A stretch of DNA of 64,000 nt, from assembly GCA_963669975.1 (NCBI GenBank), contig CAVLJG010000007.1, positions 3,572,877-3,636,876 on the forward strand. Direction: 5' to 3'. The DNA is from Acanthoscelides obtectus. Taxonomy: Eukaryota; Arthropoda; Insecta; Coleoptera; Chrysomelidae. Positions 48,301 through 51,904 of the stretch are shown here, piece by piece. A model generated the notes under the pieces. The model made no database searches and was not told the DNA's origin. It saw only the letters and a list, made by a program, of their open reading frames with translations. Every line of letters starts with the position of its first letter. Position 1 is the stretch's first letter. The position numbers were made by a program, and so were the translations under genes.

Positions 48301-49071
48301 GATATTTCGATTTTTAAGGTTCGATGCATTTTTAATCATTTATGATAAAATAACGTTGAAAAGTCACTATCTCGATAATTTTTACAAGTAGGCTGTTCCT
48401 GCAAATATTCTTGAAATCGAAAGCAGAATAAGGTTAAACGTCAATTAGTTGACAGTTAGTTTTGTTGTCTGTTGAAACCTGAAACGTTTTTTTGCAATTG
48501 TGAATGCACGAATAAATATGCCATTTTTATTCTCCAATCAAGAGTTAGCGGATATTCATTTTGTGTATGGCTTATGCATTAATTTTAAAAGTTCTATCAA
48601 ATCTTAAAGTTATGCAACGATAAACTGAAACACCCTGTATATGCCAAAAATGATTAAAATCGGATAAACGTACCTTTTTTTATCACTCGGTACATTATTA
48701 TTATTTCCCGTCCCATTCGGTAGCGAACCTCCCTCTTATACTGACCTCTAGGACTGCCGTAACCAGCGCCGGTCGCGACATCCCGATGCTGCCTGAGTCC
48801 GCTGCCAGGTCGTTCCACGATGGTGTACGAAGTGCCCGGTGGCGAGTAGTATCCTGACGCCCTACCCTGCCTGCCGGTAGCGACCGTACCGCCCACCGGC
48901 ACTCCGCCTCCGTCCAATAACGCTTCTTCCGCCCACCGTCCGCCTGCCCCTCCTCCCGGAGGCGGTCCGCCCACCCCCGCGGTGGACGGCGGAGGCGGAG
49001 CCAATTCGGAAAGCTCGGCGTATTCTTCGCCGGCTCGCATGCTCCACCCCACCGATGAATGATGGCGAGGG
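9251..49071 (-). CDS. dysc: dysc/whirlin-like PDZ scaffold protein gene (nine exons)
   Basis: A multi-domain scaffold gene whose exons run 49071 to 9251. The predicted order is: a Gly/Pro-rich N-terminal region; KKRPISPEQVLRLFG; PDZ domain 1 (exons 2-4, with GFGI as carboxylate-binding loop); a linker; PDZ domain 2 (exons 5-6, with SLGLMI loop); and a harmonin-homology domain (exons 7-8). This is the whirlin/dyschronic architecture. Internal splice phases match at every junction (1, 1, 0, 0, 0, 2, 0, 0), which strongly supports the model. In Drosophila, dysc acts in circadian output and at synapses, partly through the slowpoke channel; vertebrate whirlin works in stereocilia and photoreceptors. 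Coding sequence is about 1.7 kb of 40 kb. The expected third PDZ domain and stop codon are not seen, so the 3' end probably lies beyond the window or in unrecognised exons. Orthology is inferred from domain order and remembered family features, not a search. Confidence 0.85.
9634..9768 (-). CDS. dysc: dysc exon 8 (harmonin-homology domain, second half)
   Basis: 135 bp, 45 codons, phase 0 at both ends. It reads YTLMTELREIVAPEDRVKFD, then ELVYRRDSEYSRIRDPREHD, continuing the helical bundle. The pattern LMTEL.E.V.PED...FDELV.RRD is that of the whirlin domain end. The acceptor is ATTTTCAG and the donor is GTAAGC. The phase matches exon 7. Confidence 0.88.
9848..9907. repeat. 60-bp foldback with CAGTGGCG ends
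   Basis: Starts CAGTGGCGTACCGTC and ends GTACGAACGCCACTG, so the outer bases are inverted repeats. It lies in dysc intron 7. The inner arms of the foldback at 2375 carry a similar CAGTGGCGTAC motif. Too short to assign to a family. Confidence 0.5.
10191..10380 (-). CDS. dysc: dysc exon 7 (harmonin-homology domain, first half)
   Basis: 190 bp. Its first base completes the Gly codon split from exon 6. It encodes RVAATTRKWAAALQMVEEKA, then CLLPRPEFTSLCYYTDEYAA and MTIDAFVQVVTELLNTPEK. The spaced helices with YYTDEY and ELLNTPEK are typical of the harmonin-homology domain that follows PDZ2 in whirlin. The acceptor is CTTCTAG and the donor is GTATGT, ending on a codon boundary. Confidence 0.88.
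10430..15345 (-). repeat. 4.9-kb two-monomer satellite rich in AGGTCA half-sites (dysc intron 6)
   Basis: A landmark around GGATTGTTCC.TGGATACAAA recurs at about 10709, 11223, 11610, 11985, 12369, 12735, 13120, 13487, 13878, 14238, 14634 and 14993. From 12 kb on, steps alternate roughly 360-370 and 385-395 bp, so two monomer types alternate in a unit of about 750 bp. Monomers carry many copies of TGACCTTGA/TCAAGGTCA and the palindrome-like TGACCTTGAAGGTCA. The array fills most of dysc intron 6 and stops about 650 bp short of exon 6. Short open frames in it are repeat by-products. Confidence 0.93.
15346..15996. other. Intron 6 sequence between the satellite and exon 6
   Basis: No coding signature or repeat recognised. 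Confidence 0.4.
15997..16169 (-). CDS. dysc: dysc exon 6 (PDZ2 second half)
   Basis: 173 bp. It encodes VGDQILEVNGQSFMEVTHDE, the PDZ core and helix, then LKYHKRMSLLVRDVGKVPH, the closing strand. The VRDVGKVPH tail closely resembles the corresponding whirlin segment, one of the main reasons for the name. It ends in phase 2 after the codon for Pro in CSPG. The donor is GTAGGT; the acceptor is TTTTAG. Confidence 0.92.
16302..16427 (-). CDS. dysc: dysc exon 5 (PDZ2 first half)
   Basis: 126 bp, 42 codons, phase 0 at both ends. The protein reads VELCIEPGQSLGLMIRGG, then YNLGIFITGVDKDSVADRAG. SLGLMI is the carboxylate-binding loop of a PDZ domain and GIFITGV is the next strand. The acceptor is CTTCTAG and the donor is GTAAGT. 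The second half of the domain is in exon 6 after an intron of only 132 bp. Confidence 0.92.
16661..16770 (+). mobile_element. Short LINE J fragment
   Basis: About 100 bp with clear similarity to the LINE at 60791-60900. Shared blocks are GGCTGGTCGGAGTCCA, GAACACATCTC, TCAATAGC and GCAGCTGCTGGGAAA. It corresponds to the region after the RT domain. No 3' tail is present, so this is a rearranged remnant in dysc intron 4. Confidence 0.8.
16771..17500. other. Intron 4, unassigned stretch
   Basis: Nothing recognised. Confidence 0.4.
17503..18490 (+). mobile_element. Second Tc1/mariner family, copy 1
   Basis: The left end GGGTGTCCGCAAAGTTGGGG at 17503 and its reverse complement ending CACCCTG at 18490 are terminal inverted repeats, with TA on each side. 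The 988-bp element carries the N-terminal and middle part of a transposase, then non-matching sequence up to the right end. A second copy at 29320-30257 has the same organisation, so the C-terminal deletion was present before the copies spread. Confidence 0.9.
17719..18280 (+). pseudogene. Tc1/mariner transposase (family 2), truncated
   Basis: Open frame to 18195: DVAREVQVSKTKVWQTLREE (helix-turn-helix), then ILVTDESTFTR with the first catalytic Asp, HVWSVENPHAVRRAHFQQ, and VNVWAGMVNGTLIGPFILPN. The frame stops at a TAA where the sister copy has CAA, then continues YLDFLRNILPSLLEDVPLSV to about 18265. The conserved second and third catalytic positions that should follow are absent. The family is the insect group with the ENPHA motif; I cannot assign its exact DDxD spacing because that part is deleted. 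Confidence 0.85.
18493..19238. other. Intron 4 sequence, one CAGGGTGAG end
   Basis: A TACAGGGTGAGTCAGAAGG motif at about 19047 resembles the end of a CAGGGTG-type element, but no matching inverted end was found nearby. Nothing else recognised. Confidence 0.35.
19240..20010 (+). repeat. 213-bp tandem array, about 3.5 units
   Basis: CGGATCGTCTAA recurs at 19474, about 19687 and 19901, exactly about 213 bp apart. Flanking blocks (TTTTCGGCTTCATCACGATCG, CCAATATTGGATCATACCGA, AATTACCGAACTATA) are conserved. A diverged first partial unit begins about 19240. Each unit carries the 10-bp palindrome CCAATATTGG. It lies in dysc intron 4. Confidence 0.92.
20011..20859. other. Intron 4, unassigned stretch
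   Basis: Starts with TACAGGATGTTTGTTGCATC, possibly another mariner-type terminus. The 61- and 84-codon open frames have no recognisable domain. Confidence 0.35.
20860..21066 (-). CDS. dysc: dysc exon 4 (end of PDZ1 and linker)
   Basis: 207 bp, 69 codons, phase 0 at both ends. It begins MLKSCRKISMTVRSPTLP, completing the alpha-B helix and last strand of PDZ1 after ALK of exon 3. A basic linker with WIDRYGRPASPPIEYSR and ending KERAIRR follows. The acceptor is CTTTCAG and the donor is GTAAGT. The first Met is internal to the protein, not a start. Confidence 0.92.
21231..21738. mobile_element. 508-bp CAGGGTG-ended TIR element
   Basis: Begins CAGGGTGTTCCAATTTCG at 21231 and ends GGGCCACCCTG at 21738, with TA on each side. 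Only the outermost bases are inverted, so the pairing is tentative. No transposase inside. A 59-bp mini-element is nested at 21516-21574. Confidence 0.55.
21516..21574. mobile_element. 59-bp mini TIR element nested in a larger one
   Basis: Bounded by CAGGGTGGTC at 21516 and ATCACCCTG ending 21574, with TA on both sides. Far too short to encode anything. It may be an extreme deletion derivative of a mariner-type family. Confidence 0.55.
21907..23285 (+). mobile_element. Tc1-like element, copy C, right end lost
   Basis: A complete left inverted repeat at 21907, preceded by TA, then the transposase gene and 3' UTR. At 23285 the sequence leaves the family 48 bp before the expected end. What follows is not random: TCCACACAATT, five inserted bases, and CTCGCAGATTTATGTA repeat the 25-30 bp lying just left of the element (about 21877-21904). 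The right inverted repeat is therefore missing and the empty target sequence appears again on that side. Confidence 0.93.
22148..23179 (+). CDS. Tc1-like transposase with catalytic Glu changed to Ala
   Basis: An uninterrupted 343-aa frame, three residues shorter than the 346-aa sister at 49761. The N-terminal paired-type DNA-binding region has two helix-turn-helix-like segments (FRAIAVRVQRSVDTVGRCCQ, and MRSVYRRMRSFALFSYRPHW). The basic RARVRRRRGERR precedes the second half of the domain. Catalytic Asp 1 lies in FSDESRF and Asp 2 in LQDNARLH. The third acid should be Glu in SPIEHVWD, but here the codon is GCG, giving SPIAHVWD. The start ATG aligns with sister copies. With that residue missing the enzyme should not cut or join DNA, though it could still bind ends. 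Confidence 0.9.
   Translation: MSRVRRPVRFRQLSEFDRGRMVGLREAGLSFRAIAVRVQRSVDTVGRCCQEWLREGRTQRARGTGRRRRTTDSEDRRLTLLALRDRFSTTRYIPKEWFAEHGRPIGMRSVYRRMRSFALFSYRPHWTLPLTREHRRNRLEWCRQRSLWDQEWNSIVFSDESRFCLGMHDGRARVRRRRGERRNPQFFVERHVHHTVGVMVWGAIAYGSRSPLIFIRGNMNGQRYIHEVLEPHLLPNLDTLAFLQDNARLHVARVTIDFFQHNDVTLLPWPPISPDLSPIAHVWDMMGRRLLNLQRPPQTLEALRERLVVAWNEIPQEDVDHLIRSMPRRVGECVAHQGASTHY
23370..23770 (-). pseudogene. LINE reverse transcriptase relic
   Basis: On the minus strand, degenerate frames give FANDLETVNNKVNQDLAQIE, then NTLKTNILVYANKTELNAL and a late VDHSKN...MDDDLKFVEHV. This is the pattern just after the YxDD motif of non-LTR reverse transcriptases. Stops and indels throughout. It starts right after the rearranged Tc1 copy C. 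Confidence 0.55.
23771..24545. other. Intron 3, unassigned stretch
   Basis: Nothing recognised; short overlapping open frames on both strands have no domain. Confidence 0.35.
24558..25315. repeat. 9-bp minisatellite (GTATACATT/GTATACATC)n
   Basis: About 80 tandem units of a 9-bp motif with the palindromic hexamer GTATAC in each. The left edge (24558-24715) is degraded, the rest nearly perfect. Because 9 is a multiple of 3 and few stops occur, several frames on both strands stay open up to 204 codons, giving artificial YIV, CIH and MYT repeats. Most variation is C versus T at one position, which makes or removes a CpG. Confidence 0.97.
25320..25955. other. Intron 3, unassigned stretch
   Basis: Nothing recognised. 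Confidence 0.35.
25960..26480 (-). pseudogene. LINE reverse transcriptase relic
   Basis: Minus-strand reading gives a degraded SILGPLSF-like block at about 26290, then YVDDVSIIILDPHDNVL with an intact YxDD catalytic motif at about 26230, and FNDILKHIEKWFAHLNSEKT, followed by LGVYLDK further on. This is the palm and thumb of a non-LTR reverse transcriptase. Several stops interrupt it. Confidence 0.7.
26481..27365. other. Intron 3, unassigned stretch
   Basis: A 78-codon frame at 26793-27029 has no recognised domain. Nothing else supported. Confidence 0.35.
27370..28560 (+). pseudogene. Jockey-like LINE reverse transcriptase, broken
   Basis: The first frame (to 28101) has TAWETAEVIMIPKK, YRPISLLSAPSKLAEKVI, then, after an internal deletion, LLLDVSKAFDKVWHKGLLYK (first catalytic Asp), AGVPQGSVLGPVLYSLFIHD and LYADDAALVAQ (YADD catalytic pair). 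The frame then shifts: SAKYLGVTLDKG and, at 28194-28472, KMVIRPAITYASAVWCF and LQVLQNRALRTISNAPWYVS continue in other frames. The order and spacing are those of the jockey group. A deletion removes the segment between LAEKVI and GFTRNESTGI. No endonuclease part is visible upstream. Confidence 0.85.
28561..29317. other. Intron 3, unassigned stretch
   Basis: May begin with LINE 3' UTR. No gene recognised; the 66-codon frame at 28833 has no domain. Confidence 0.35.
29320..30257 (+). mobile_element. Second Tc1/mariner family, copy 2
   Basis: Left end CGGGGTGTCCGCAAAGTTGG at 29320 and right end CACCCTG at 30257, with TA on both sides (29318-29319 and 30258-30259). Very similar along its whole length to the copy at 17503-18490, including the odd segment that replaces the C-terminal transposase region. 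Compared with copy 1 it lacks about 35-40 bp near 30050 and about 15 bp near the right end. Confidence 0.9.
29560..30050 (+). pseudogene. Tc1/mariner transposase (family 2), copy 2
   Basis: Same truncated transposase as at 17719. Here a TAA replaces the Gln-Val region at about 29648 (GTGTAAGTATC versus GTGCAAGTATC), and a single-base deletion near 29875 shifts the frame. The Gln codon that is a stop in copy 1 is intact here (GATGCAATACC). The two copies therefore carry independent inactivating changes on a shared deleted backbone. Confidence 0.85.
30260..31210. other. Intron 3, unassigned stretch
   Basis: AT-rich. The segment CCCGTCGATTTTTATTTCGA near 30487 weakly resembles the repeat at 51905 and 58685. 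Nothing else recognised. Confidence 0.35.
31215..32050 (+). pseudogene. LINE reverse transcriptase relic with YADN, cut by a Tc1 copy
   Basis: First block at about 31245-31400: DFAKAFDREDHGILLNKLFS, then YLYERKQYVTFNGVKS. A degraded VPQGS lies at about 31405. A second segment at 31760-32050 has SGVPQ, FSLYTSDLI, HFYADNVQIY and IKLNPLKTKA. The catalytic YADD is YADN here. About 300 bp between the segments look like foreign or duplicated material with a LINE-type 3' tail (AAATAAAAGCTATTTATTTA, about 31736). The protein stops where Tc1 copy D begins. Confidence 0.65.
32053..33297 (+). mobile_element. Tc1-like element, copy D, 3' truncated
   Basis: Left inverted repeat at 32053 preceded by TA (32051-32052), then the whole transposase region, ending at about 33297 inside the last codons of the gene. 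The sequence after CACATCAGGG is unrelated. The insertion point is inside a LINE reverse transcriptase relic. Confidence 0.92.
32287..33297 (+). pseudogene. Tc1-like transposase, copy D, multiply broken
   Basis: The start ATG at 32287 aligns with the 346-aa sister. Damage in order: CGA to TGA stop at about 32442 in the AWLREG motif; a 10-bp deletion at about 32939 (GGTAACAT joined to CGTTATATCC) that shifts the frame; a CCC-to-CTA type change giving a TAA at about 33114 just before the catalytic Glu; and truncation of the last residues. The longest surviving frame is 32525-32962. All three catalytic codons are still visible in their local frames. Confidence 0.9.
33300..34206. other. Intron 3, unassigned stretch left of Harbinger
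   Basis: No gene recognised. The last part, up to 34206, may be the 3' flank of the mariner whose remainder starts at 36931, if the Harbinger inserted into it. Confidence 0.35.
34365..36520 (+). pseudogene. PIF/Harbinger DDE transposase, three exons, one frameshift
   Basis: Exon 1 34365-34447 (MSSSSEEEEALLFLALEEEQ), intron GTATGT..TTTAG, exon 2 34502-34732 (KRRKWVHDINLERTKFGEYH ... ISPEERLAITLR), intron 34733-35645, exon 3 35646-36520 beginning FLATGDTFYTIGHSFRVG. Both splices keep phase; the Arg codon is split AG/A. Catalytic acids: Asp in GSVDGKHV, Asp in LIGDEAFAL, Glu in RRVVENAFDIL. A small deletion near 35900 breaks the frame between GKHVTIKRPNNS and KYSIVLMAIVGPDYKF, so the frame ends at 35910 and resumes in another frame from about 35911. 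Apart from that the protein looks complete, pointing to recent inactivation. I chose the ATG at 34365; no upstream ATG is in frame. Confidence 0.92.
34488..36726 (-). CDS. Harbinger MADF/BESS DNA-binding protein, two exons
   Basis: Exon 1 is 36726-36591: LLIEIVKKYPCLYDLSNDEY, then RNVRKKDKIWMEIGKGLN, the first part of a MADF (Myb/SANT-like) domain. The donor is GTATGT. Exon 2 starts at 35623 after TTTTTAG and continues GDEVKKRWKNIRDTFAKYIK, then WQWADYMEFFRPFL. A Ser/Thr/Pro-rich linker leads to a BESS motif (DAIDSLFLAHAQTVKTLPLK). In Harbinger elements such a protein helps the transposase enter the nucleus and bind the ends. The frame stays open to 34488, well past the likely AATAAA signal at about 34800, reading antisense to transposase exon 2. 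The native stop may have been lost. Confidence 0.85.
36931..37880 (-). pseudogene. Mariner transposase (DD34D type), degraded
   Basis: Minus-strand blocks in order: VREIEASLKISKTSIQKILH (DNA-binding HTH), GVRKLVSRWIPHLLTEEQKA, then at 37506-37255 SVLEVFRKKMVATFVSKAGH and TILLNEKRTVTAD, then RKINPKRRIILHQDNASSHT (second Asp), SSPDLSPNDFF (third Asp) and a C-terminal KCI-like end near 36960. The D-to-D spacing fits mariner DD34D. Frameshifts and a deleted first Asp region make it inactive. It abuts the Harbinger target duplication, suggesting the Harbinger landed in its 3' UTR. Confidence 0.8.
37881..38685. other. Intron 3, unassigned stretch
   Basis: Nothing recognised. Confidence 0.35.
38690..38775. 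repeat. Degenerate pyrimidine hexamer repeat
   Basis: Imperfect tandem copies of CTTTGC, CTTTTG and CTTTGT, with two near-identical halves (TTTGCCTTTGTCTTTGACTT). All-pyrimidine except G at every sixth base. Read on the minus strand it would give KDKGKSKVKDKGKS before a stop. I see no gene around it. Confidence 0.65.
38776..40983. other. Intron 3, unassigned stretch next to exon 3
   Basis: Several small open frames (38727-38966, 39064-39327, 40355-40588) have no recognised domain. The last encodes YFLTKYRQIHTIQQVCNDNF and could be a decayed transposon gene, but I cannot name it. Confidence 0.3.
40984..41114 (-). CDS. dysc: dysc exon 3 (PDZ1 core)
   Basis: 131 bp encoding GVGVYISRIEEGSVAERAGL, then RPGDSILEVNGTPF and GISHEEALK: the carboxylate-groove strand, the AGL turn, the GD.ILEVNG core and the alpha-B helix start of a PDZ domain. 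The acceptor is TTTCAG and the donor is GTGAGT. Its first two bases complete the codon split from exon 2, and it ends on a codon boundary that matches exon 4. It is isolated by introns of 6 and 20 kb. Confidence 0.92.
41115..42110. other. Intron 2, unassigned stretch
   Basis: Nothing recognised between exon 3 and the GACAGACAGA array. Confidence 0.4.
42111..43440. repeat. 10-bp minisatellite (GACAGACAGA)n
   Basis: About 130 units of a 10-bp motif made of GACA and GA blocks. A stop-free period of 30 bp leaves frames open on both strands (up to 484 codons of TDRDRQRQTE on plus and SVCLCLSL on minus). An unusual variant block, GATAGATCGAGAAACACAGA followed by GACAGTCAGAGACAG, occurs twice (42591 and 42878, 287 bp apart), showing a larger segment duplication inside the array. 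In dysc intron 2. Confidence 0.97.
43560..44200. other. Intron 2, unassigned stretch
   Basis: Nothing recognised. Confidence 0.4.
44380..46330. repeat. Tandem array of about 540-bp units, each with a foldback hairpin
   Basis: The block CTGATGCTCTGAT recurs near 44397, 44941, 45473 and 46000, so the period is about 530-545 bp and there are about four units, the last shortened. In each unit a left arm (CCTTTGTTTTTTAATCGC ... AATTAAATGGTGAATGAG) is followed about 40 bp later by its imperfect reverse complement (CTCCTTCACCATTTAATA ... AATTAAAAACAAAGG). Hairpins span about 44573-44747, 45114-45290, 45640-45812 and 46078-46230. Between them lies a TATATATAGTATATATAA-like segment. In dysc intron 2. 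Confidence 0.9.
46380..47083. other. Intron 2, unassigned stretch next to exon 2
   Basis: A 121-codon frame at 46308-46673 starts inside the repeat array and has no domain; I do not call it a gene. Confidence 0.35.
47084..47455 (-). CDS. dysc: dysc exon 2 (linker, start of PDZ1)
   Basis: 372 bp. The acceptor is TTCCAG before GCACC and the donor is GTAAGG. The protein runs from TYLGATSASTGG through an Ala run and Asn repeat to KKRPISPEQVLRLFG, then a Pro-rich linker (PPPSAIPPPPVVYGPPTLHE), then RTVTMMREP and GGHGFGICVKGGKDSG, the first strand and binding loop of PDZ domain 1. It enters in phase 1 and leaves in phase 1, joining exon 3 to form GGKDSGVGVYIS. Strongly GC-rich with many CpGs. A 148-codon plus-strand frame over it is a shadow. 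Confidence 0.9.
47896..48637. mobile_element. 742-bp TIR element (mariner-type, non-autonomous)
   Basis: Inverted ends of about 65 bp start CAGGGTGTTTCAGTTTAT at 47896 and end with the reverse complement at 48637. TA lies on both sides (47894-47895 and 48638-48639). The arms differ at only a few positions. No transposase is encoded inside. A second CAGGGTGTTTAAATTTAC end at about 48006 suggests a related element nested or fused inside. The element fills much of dysc intron 1. Its ends resemble other CAGGGTG-ended elements at 21231 and 58892. Confidence 0.9.
48746..49071 (-). CDS. dysc: dysc exon 1 (first recognised exon)
   Basis: The frame encodes MRAGEEYAELSELAPPPPST, then a Gly/Pro-rich tract and YYSPPGTSYTIVERPGSGLR. 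The donor after codon phase 1 is GTCAGT at 48745, chosen because only this junction continues in frame into KKRPISPEQVLRLFG of the next exon. The proposed acceptor follows GACGCAG; an in-frame stop lies just upstream, so the exon cannot extend much further. It could instead be the first coding exon, starting at the internal ATG near 49040. It is much more GC-rich than the introns. The sequence looks disordered. Confidence 0.7.
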
Positions 49072-49227
49072 CTGCGTCACGAGTACCTCAACTGGAATAA
49101 CAAGAAACATGACGTGAGTAAATTGGAACTAGTTAGATACCCTTCCAATTTCAGTTTAAGAACAATTTATGCGTTTTTATCTGTTTGAAGTTAAAGACGA
49201 CGATTGTTATTTTATCAGAGGACGTAC

Positions 49228-49540
49228 ACTTGAATTCAATTCAATTCAATTCAATGGACTTTATTGTAACAGATACATAATTATGTATCCTTACAAATGG
49301 CGAAGTCTGGCCAATGGCCATTTATACTTAACCATAAATGTCATGTCAATGCTTATTACTACCTTAAAAATAAAATAAAAAACTGAAAAAGAAATGGAAA
49401 AAGAAGAATAATAGTAATAGTAAAAGAAGAATTAATAAATATGACATAATGCGTACGATTAGCACAAAAAACATAATACGTACGATTCAAAGAGAAGACA
49501 ATAACCTAAGAATGGTTCCGTGATTATTTATTCAACAGAT
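49228..49540 (-). mobile_element. Probable LINE 3' tail with (TTGAA)n
   Basis: On the minus strand the sequence runs through TATGTATCTGTTACAATAAA and GTCCATTGAATTGAATTG to four or five TTGAA units at 49230-49255. An AATAAA followed closely by a short tandem repeat tail is typical of some insect LINE 3' ends. No coding part is joined to it, so the call is tentative. Confidence 0.42.
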
Positions 49541-49587
49541 ATCATCACGTAGAAATCACGAATCACAGATCAAACAAGCGCTTAAGG

Positions 49588-49628
49588 CAATTGGGAGCCC
49601 ACAGGGTTCCATGTTGGGACCACCGCTT
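49588..49628 (+). pseudogene. Short LINE RT fragment at a Tc1 junction
   Basis: 41 bp encode AIGSPQGSMLGPPL, the PQGS.LGP.L motif of non-LTR reverse transcriptases. It abuts the truncated left end of Tc1 copy E at about 49628. Confidence 0.55.
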
Positions 49629-50933
49629 ATCAGCTGGACATTCCGGTCTTTATACTGCTTTTTTTTAATTCACTAACGCTCTAAAAATGAATATTTCAGC
49701 GGCAGTAAAGAATCAACGTTGGCGGATTTTGGTTCTTGACATCCTTTACGATCGGTTACGATGCCTAGAGTACGAAGACCTGTACGATTTCGTCAACTTA
49801 GTGAGTTTGATAGGGGCCGTATAGTGGGACTTCGGGAAGCTGGACTTTCTTTTCGGGCAATTGCAGTTAGAGTGCAAAGAAGTGTAGACACTGTGGTTAG
49901 GTGTTGTCAGGCATGGCTTCGAGAAGGCCGTACGCAAAGAGCAAGGGGCACTGGACGCCGCCGTAGAACAACATACCGTGAAGATCGCCGCCTAAGATTA
50001 TTGGCCTTAAGGGACCGTTTCTCCACTACCAGGTCCATTGAAAATGAATGGTTTGCAGAACACGGAAGACCTATTGGCATGCGAAGTGTTTACCGACGAA
50101 TGAGAAGTTTTGGCTTGTTTTCATACCGGCCACACTGGGTCCTCCCTTTAACTCGAGAACACCGACGTAATCGCCTTGAGTGGTGCAGACAACGGTCACT
50201 CTGGGATCAGGAATGGAACAGTATTGTCTTTAGTGACGAGTCTCGATGTTGTTTAAGCATGCACGATGGTCGTGCCAGGGTTAGAAGGCGACGTGGTGAA
50301 AGGAGGAATCCCCAGTTTTTTGTTGAAAGACATGTTCATCACACTGTTGGAGTTATGGTTTGGGGTGCTATAGCTTATGGTTCCAGGTCACCTTTAATCT
50401 TCATCAGAGGTAACATGAAAGCGCAGCGTTATATCCACGAAGTTCTAGAACCCCATCTTTTACCCTGTCTTGACACCCTGGCAGATCCAACTTTCCAACA
50501 AGATAATGCCCGACCACTTGTTGCAAGAGTCACAACAGACTTCTTTCAACATAATGATGTCACATTGTTACCATGGCCACCAAGATCTCCCGACTTATCC
50601 GCAATTGAGCACGTGTGGGATATGATGGGTAGGAGATTGCTCAATTTGCAACGTTCTCTTCAGACTCTAGAAGCACTTCGAGAGGAGTTGGTGGTTGCCT
50701 ATAATGAGATACCACAAGAGGACATTGACCACCTGATCAGAAGCATGCCTAGGCGCGTTGGAGAATGCGTAGCACATCAGGGTGCATCCACACATTATTA
50801 AAGGTCAAAGGGCTTTAAAGCAGTGCAATCATTTTGAAATCTTTATCATTTACTTATTATGCATAATACTTATACAAAATTTTATTAAAATAAAACCATT
50901 TAAACTAAGTGTTCGGATTTATATGTCACTTAG
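49628..50933 (+). mobile_element. Tc1-like element, copy E, left end lost
   Basis: The sequence enters the family about 125 bp inside the left end (CTTATCAGCTGGACATTCC) and continues to a right inverted repeat ending TGTCACTTAG at 50933. The right flank is TG rather than TA. With no left repeat the element cannot move itself, but its transposase frame is intact. Confidence 0.92.
49761..50801 (+). CDS. Tc1-like transposase, intact 346-aa frame
   Basis: The only copy in the window with an undamaged full-length frame and all three catalytic acids: Asp in FSDESRCC, Asp in QQDNARPL, and Glu in SAIEHVWD, with 34 residues between the second Asp and the Glu (DD34E). The N-terminal bipartite DNA-binding region covers about residues 8-125, with the basic TGRRRRTT at about 62-70. 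The family-typical His after NARP is Leu here, and the usual RFC after SDES is RCC; both could lower activity. Length is normal for Tc1 (about 340 aa). It could supply transposase in trans to copies that keep both ends, if expressed; no promoter was identified. Confidence 0.93.
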   Translation: MPRVRRPVRFRQLSEFDRGRIVGLREAGLSFRAIAVRVQRSVDTVVRCCQAWLREGRTQRARGTGRRRRTTYREDRRLRLLALRDRFSTTRSIENEWFAEHGRPIGMRSVYRRMRSFGLFSYRPHWVLPLTREHRRNRLEWCRQRSLWDQEWNSIVFSDESRCCLSMHDGRARVRRRRGERRNPQFFVERHVHHTVGVMVWGAIAYGSRSPLIFIRGNMKAQRYIHEVLEPHLLPCLDTLADPTFQQDNARPLVARVTTDFFQHNDVTLLPWPPRSPDLSAIEHVWDMMGRRLLNLQRSLQTLEALREELVVAYNEIPQEDIDHLIRSMPRRVGECVAHQGASTHY

Positions 50934-51900
50934 TGACTCTATTTGCAGATTGGAATCTAATCATCGCATAGCTGTAAAATATATTTTTTCAAATGCAAAG
51001 AGGCTTCGACCATAATGTTTTGCTTAAAGCTTTTGATTTCAAACCGCTTGCCGTACGCCCAAATATTTCCGCTCTATTTTTTGTTCAGTGTACTCCACAA
51101 AGATTTATTGTCCATTTAATTCAAGTAAGATAGGTTTCAGTGTTCGGTGCTTAGGTAACCGTTATTGTGATACATTTTACTGTGACTTCGCGACACCAAT
51201 GCTTTCTCCAAGTCTCCCGATCACAGAATATGTACACTATTCAATAGTACTAGTAACTGGGGTATATTTAATGACTGAAGATAAAAGCTAGTATATTATT
51301 GTTGATTATTTACTTATATGTTTTTTATCTTTGTATTTGTTTACTGTGCTTTATCGACATTTATTGATATTGTCTGCAATTGAGTGTATCTGCCTGTTGG
51401 AAATGAAGTTCTCACTACATTTATTACGTCCTTTATGCTCTAGGTGGAGAGGCGACTTGGGCATCGATGATGTCAACCTATGGTGAACACAATTGACAAA
51501 CTGTCACTATTTAGTATTCTGTCTATAGCTATATAACAATGGCTCTACTTTTTGTCTTTTAACACACAATTACAGAACAGACTTAAGTGTCCTGCTATCC
51601 CGATCTCGAAAATAAGGTGGTGAATAAATAAACTGCAGTTCAATGGGCTAACGATATCTGAATCACAGCCAACTTTAGAGCATTTGTACCTGTTACTGCT
51701 GGAACGAGGCCATACTTCCTGTTGCTTCTTTCATTTGTTTGTCTCCTGGCGAGTCGCCTCTATTATTTTTTCTTCTGCGACATAGCTTAGTCGGGTTTTT
51801 ATAGAGTGCCACCCGTCCTTACGTATTTTTTGAATGGGTCTTGTTAGCAAGCCAACAACTGGTGATAAGAAATTGACGCACTTCATTCTCACTTAGAAAA
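50934..51900. other. Unassigned stretch
   Basis: No gene recognised. Some AT-rich sequence near 50940-51080 may be LINE-derived but carries no clear motif. Confidence 0.35.
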
Positions 51901-51904
51901 AATA

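Noticed and set aside
49226..49256. TTCAA repeats as a telomere-like sequence
   Set aside because: Only about five units and not the insect TTAGG motif; more like a LINE tail.
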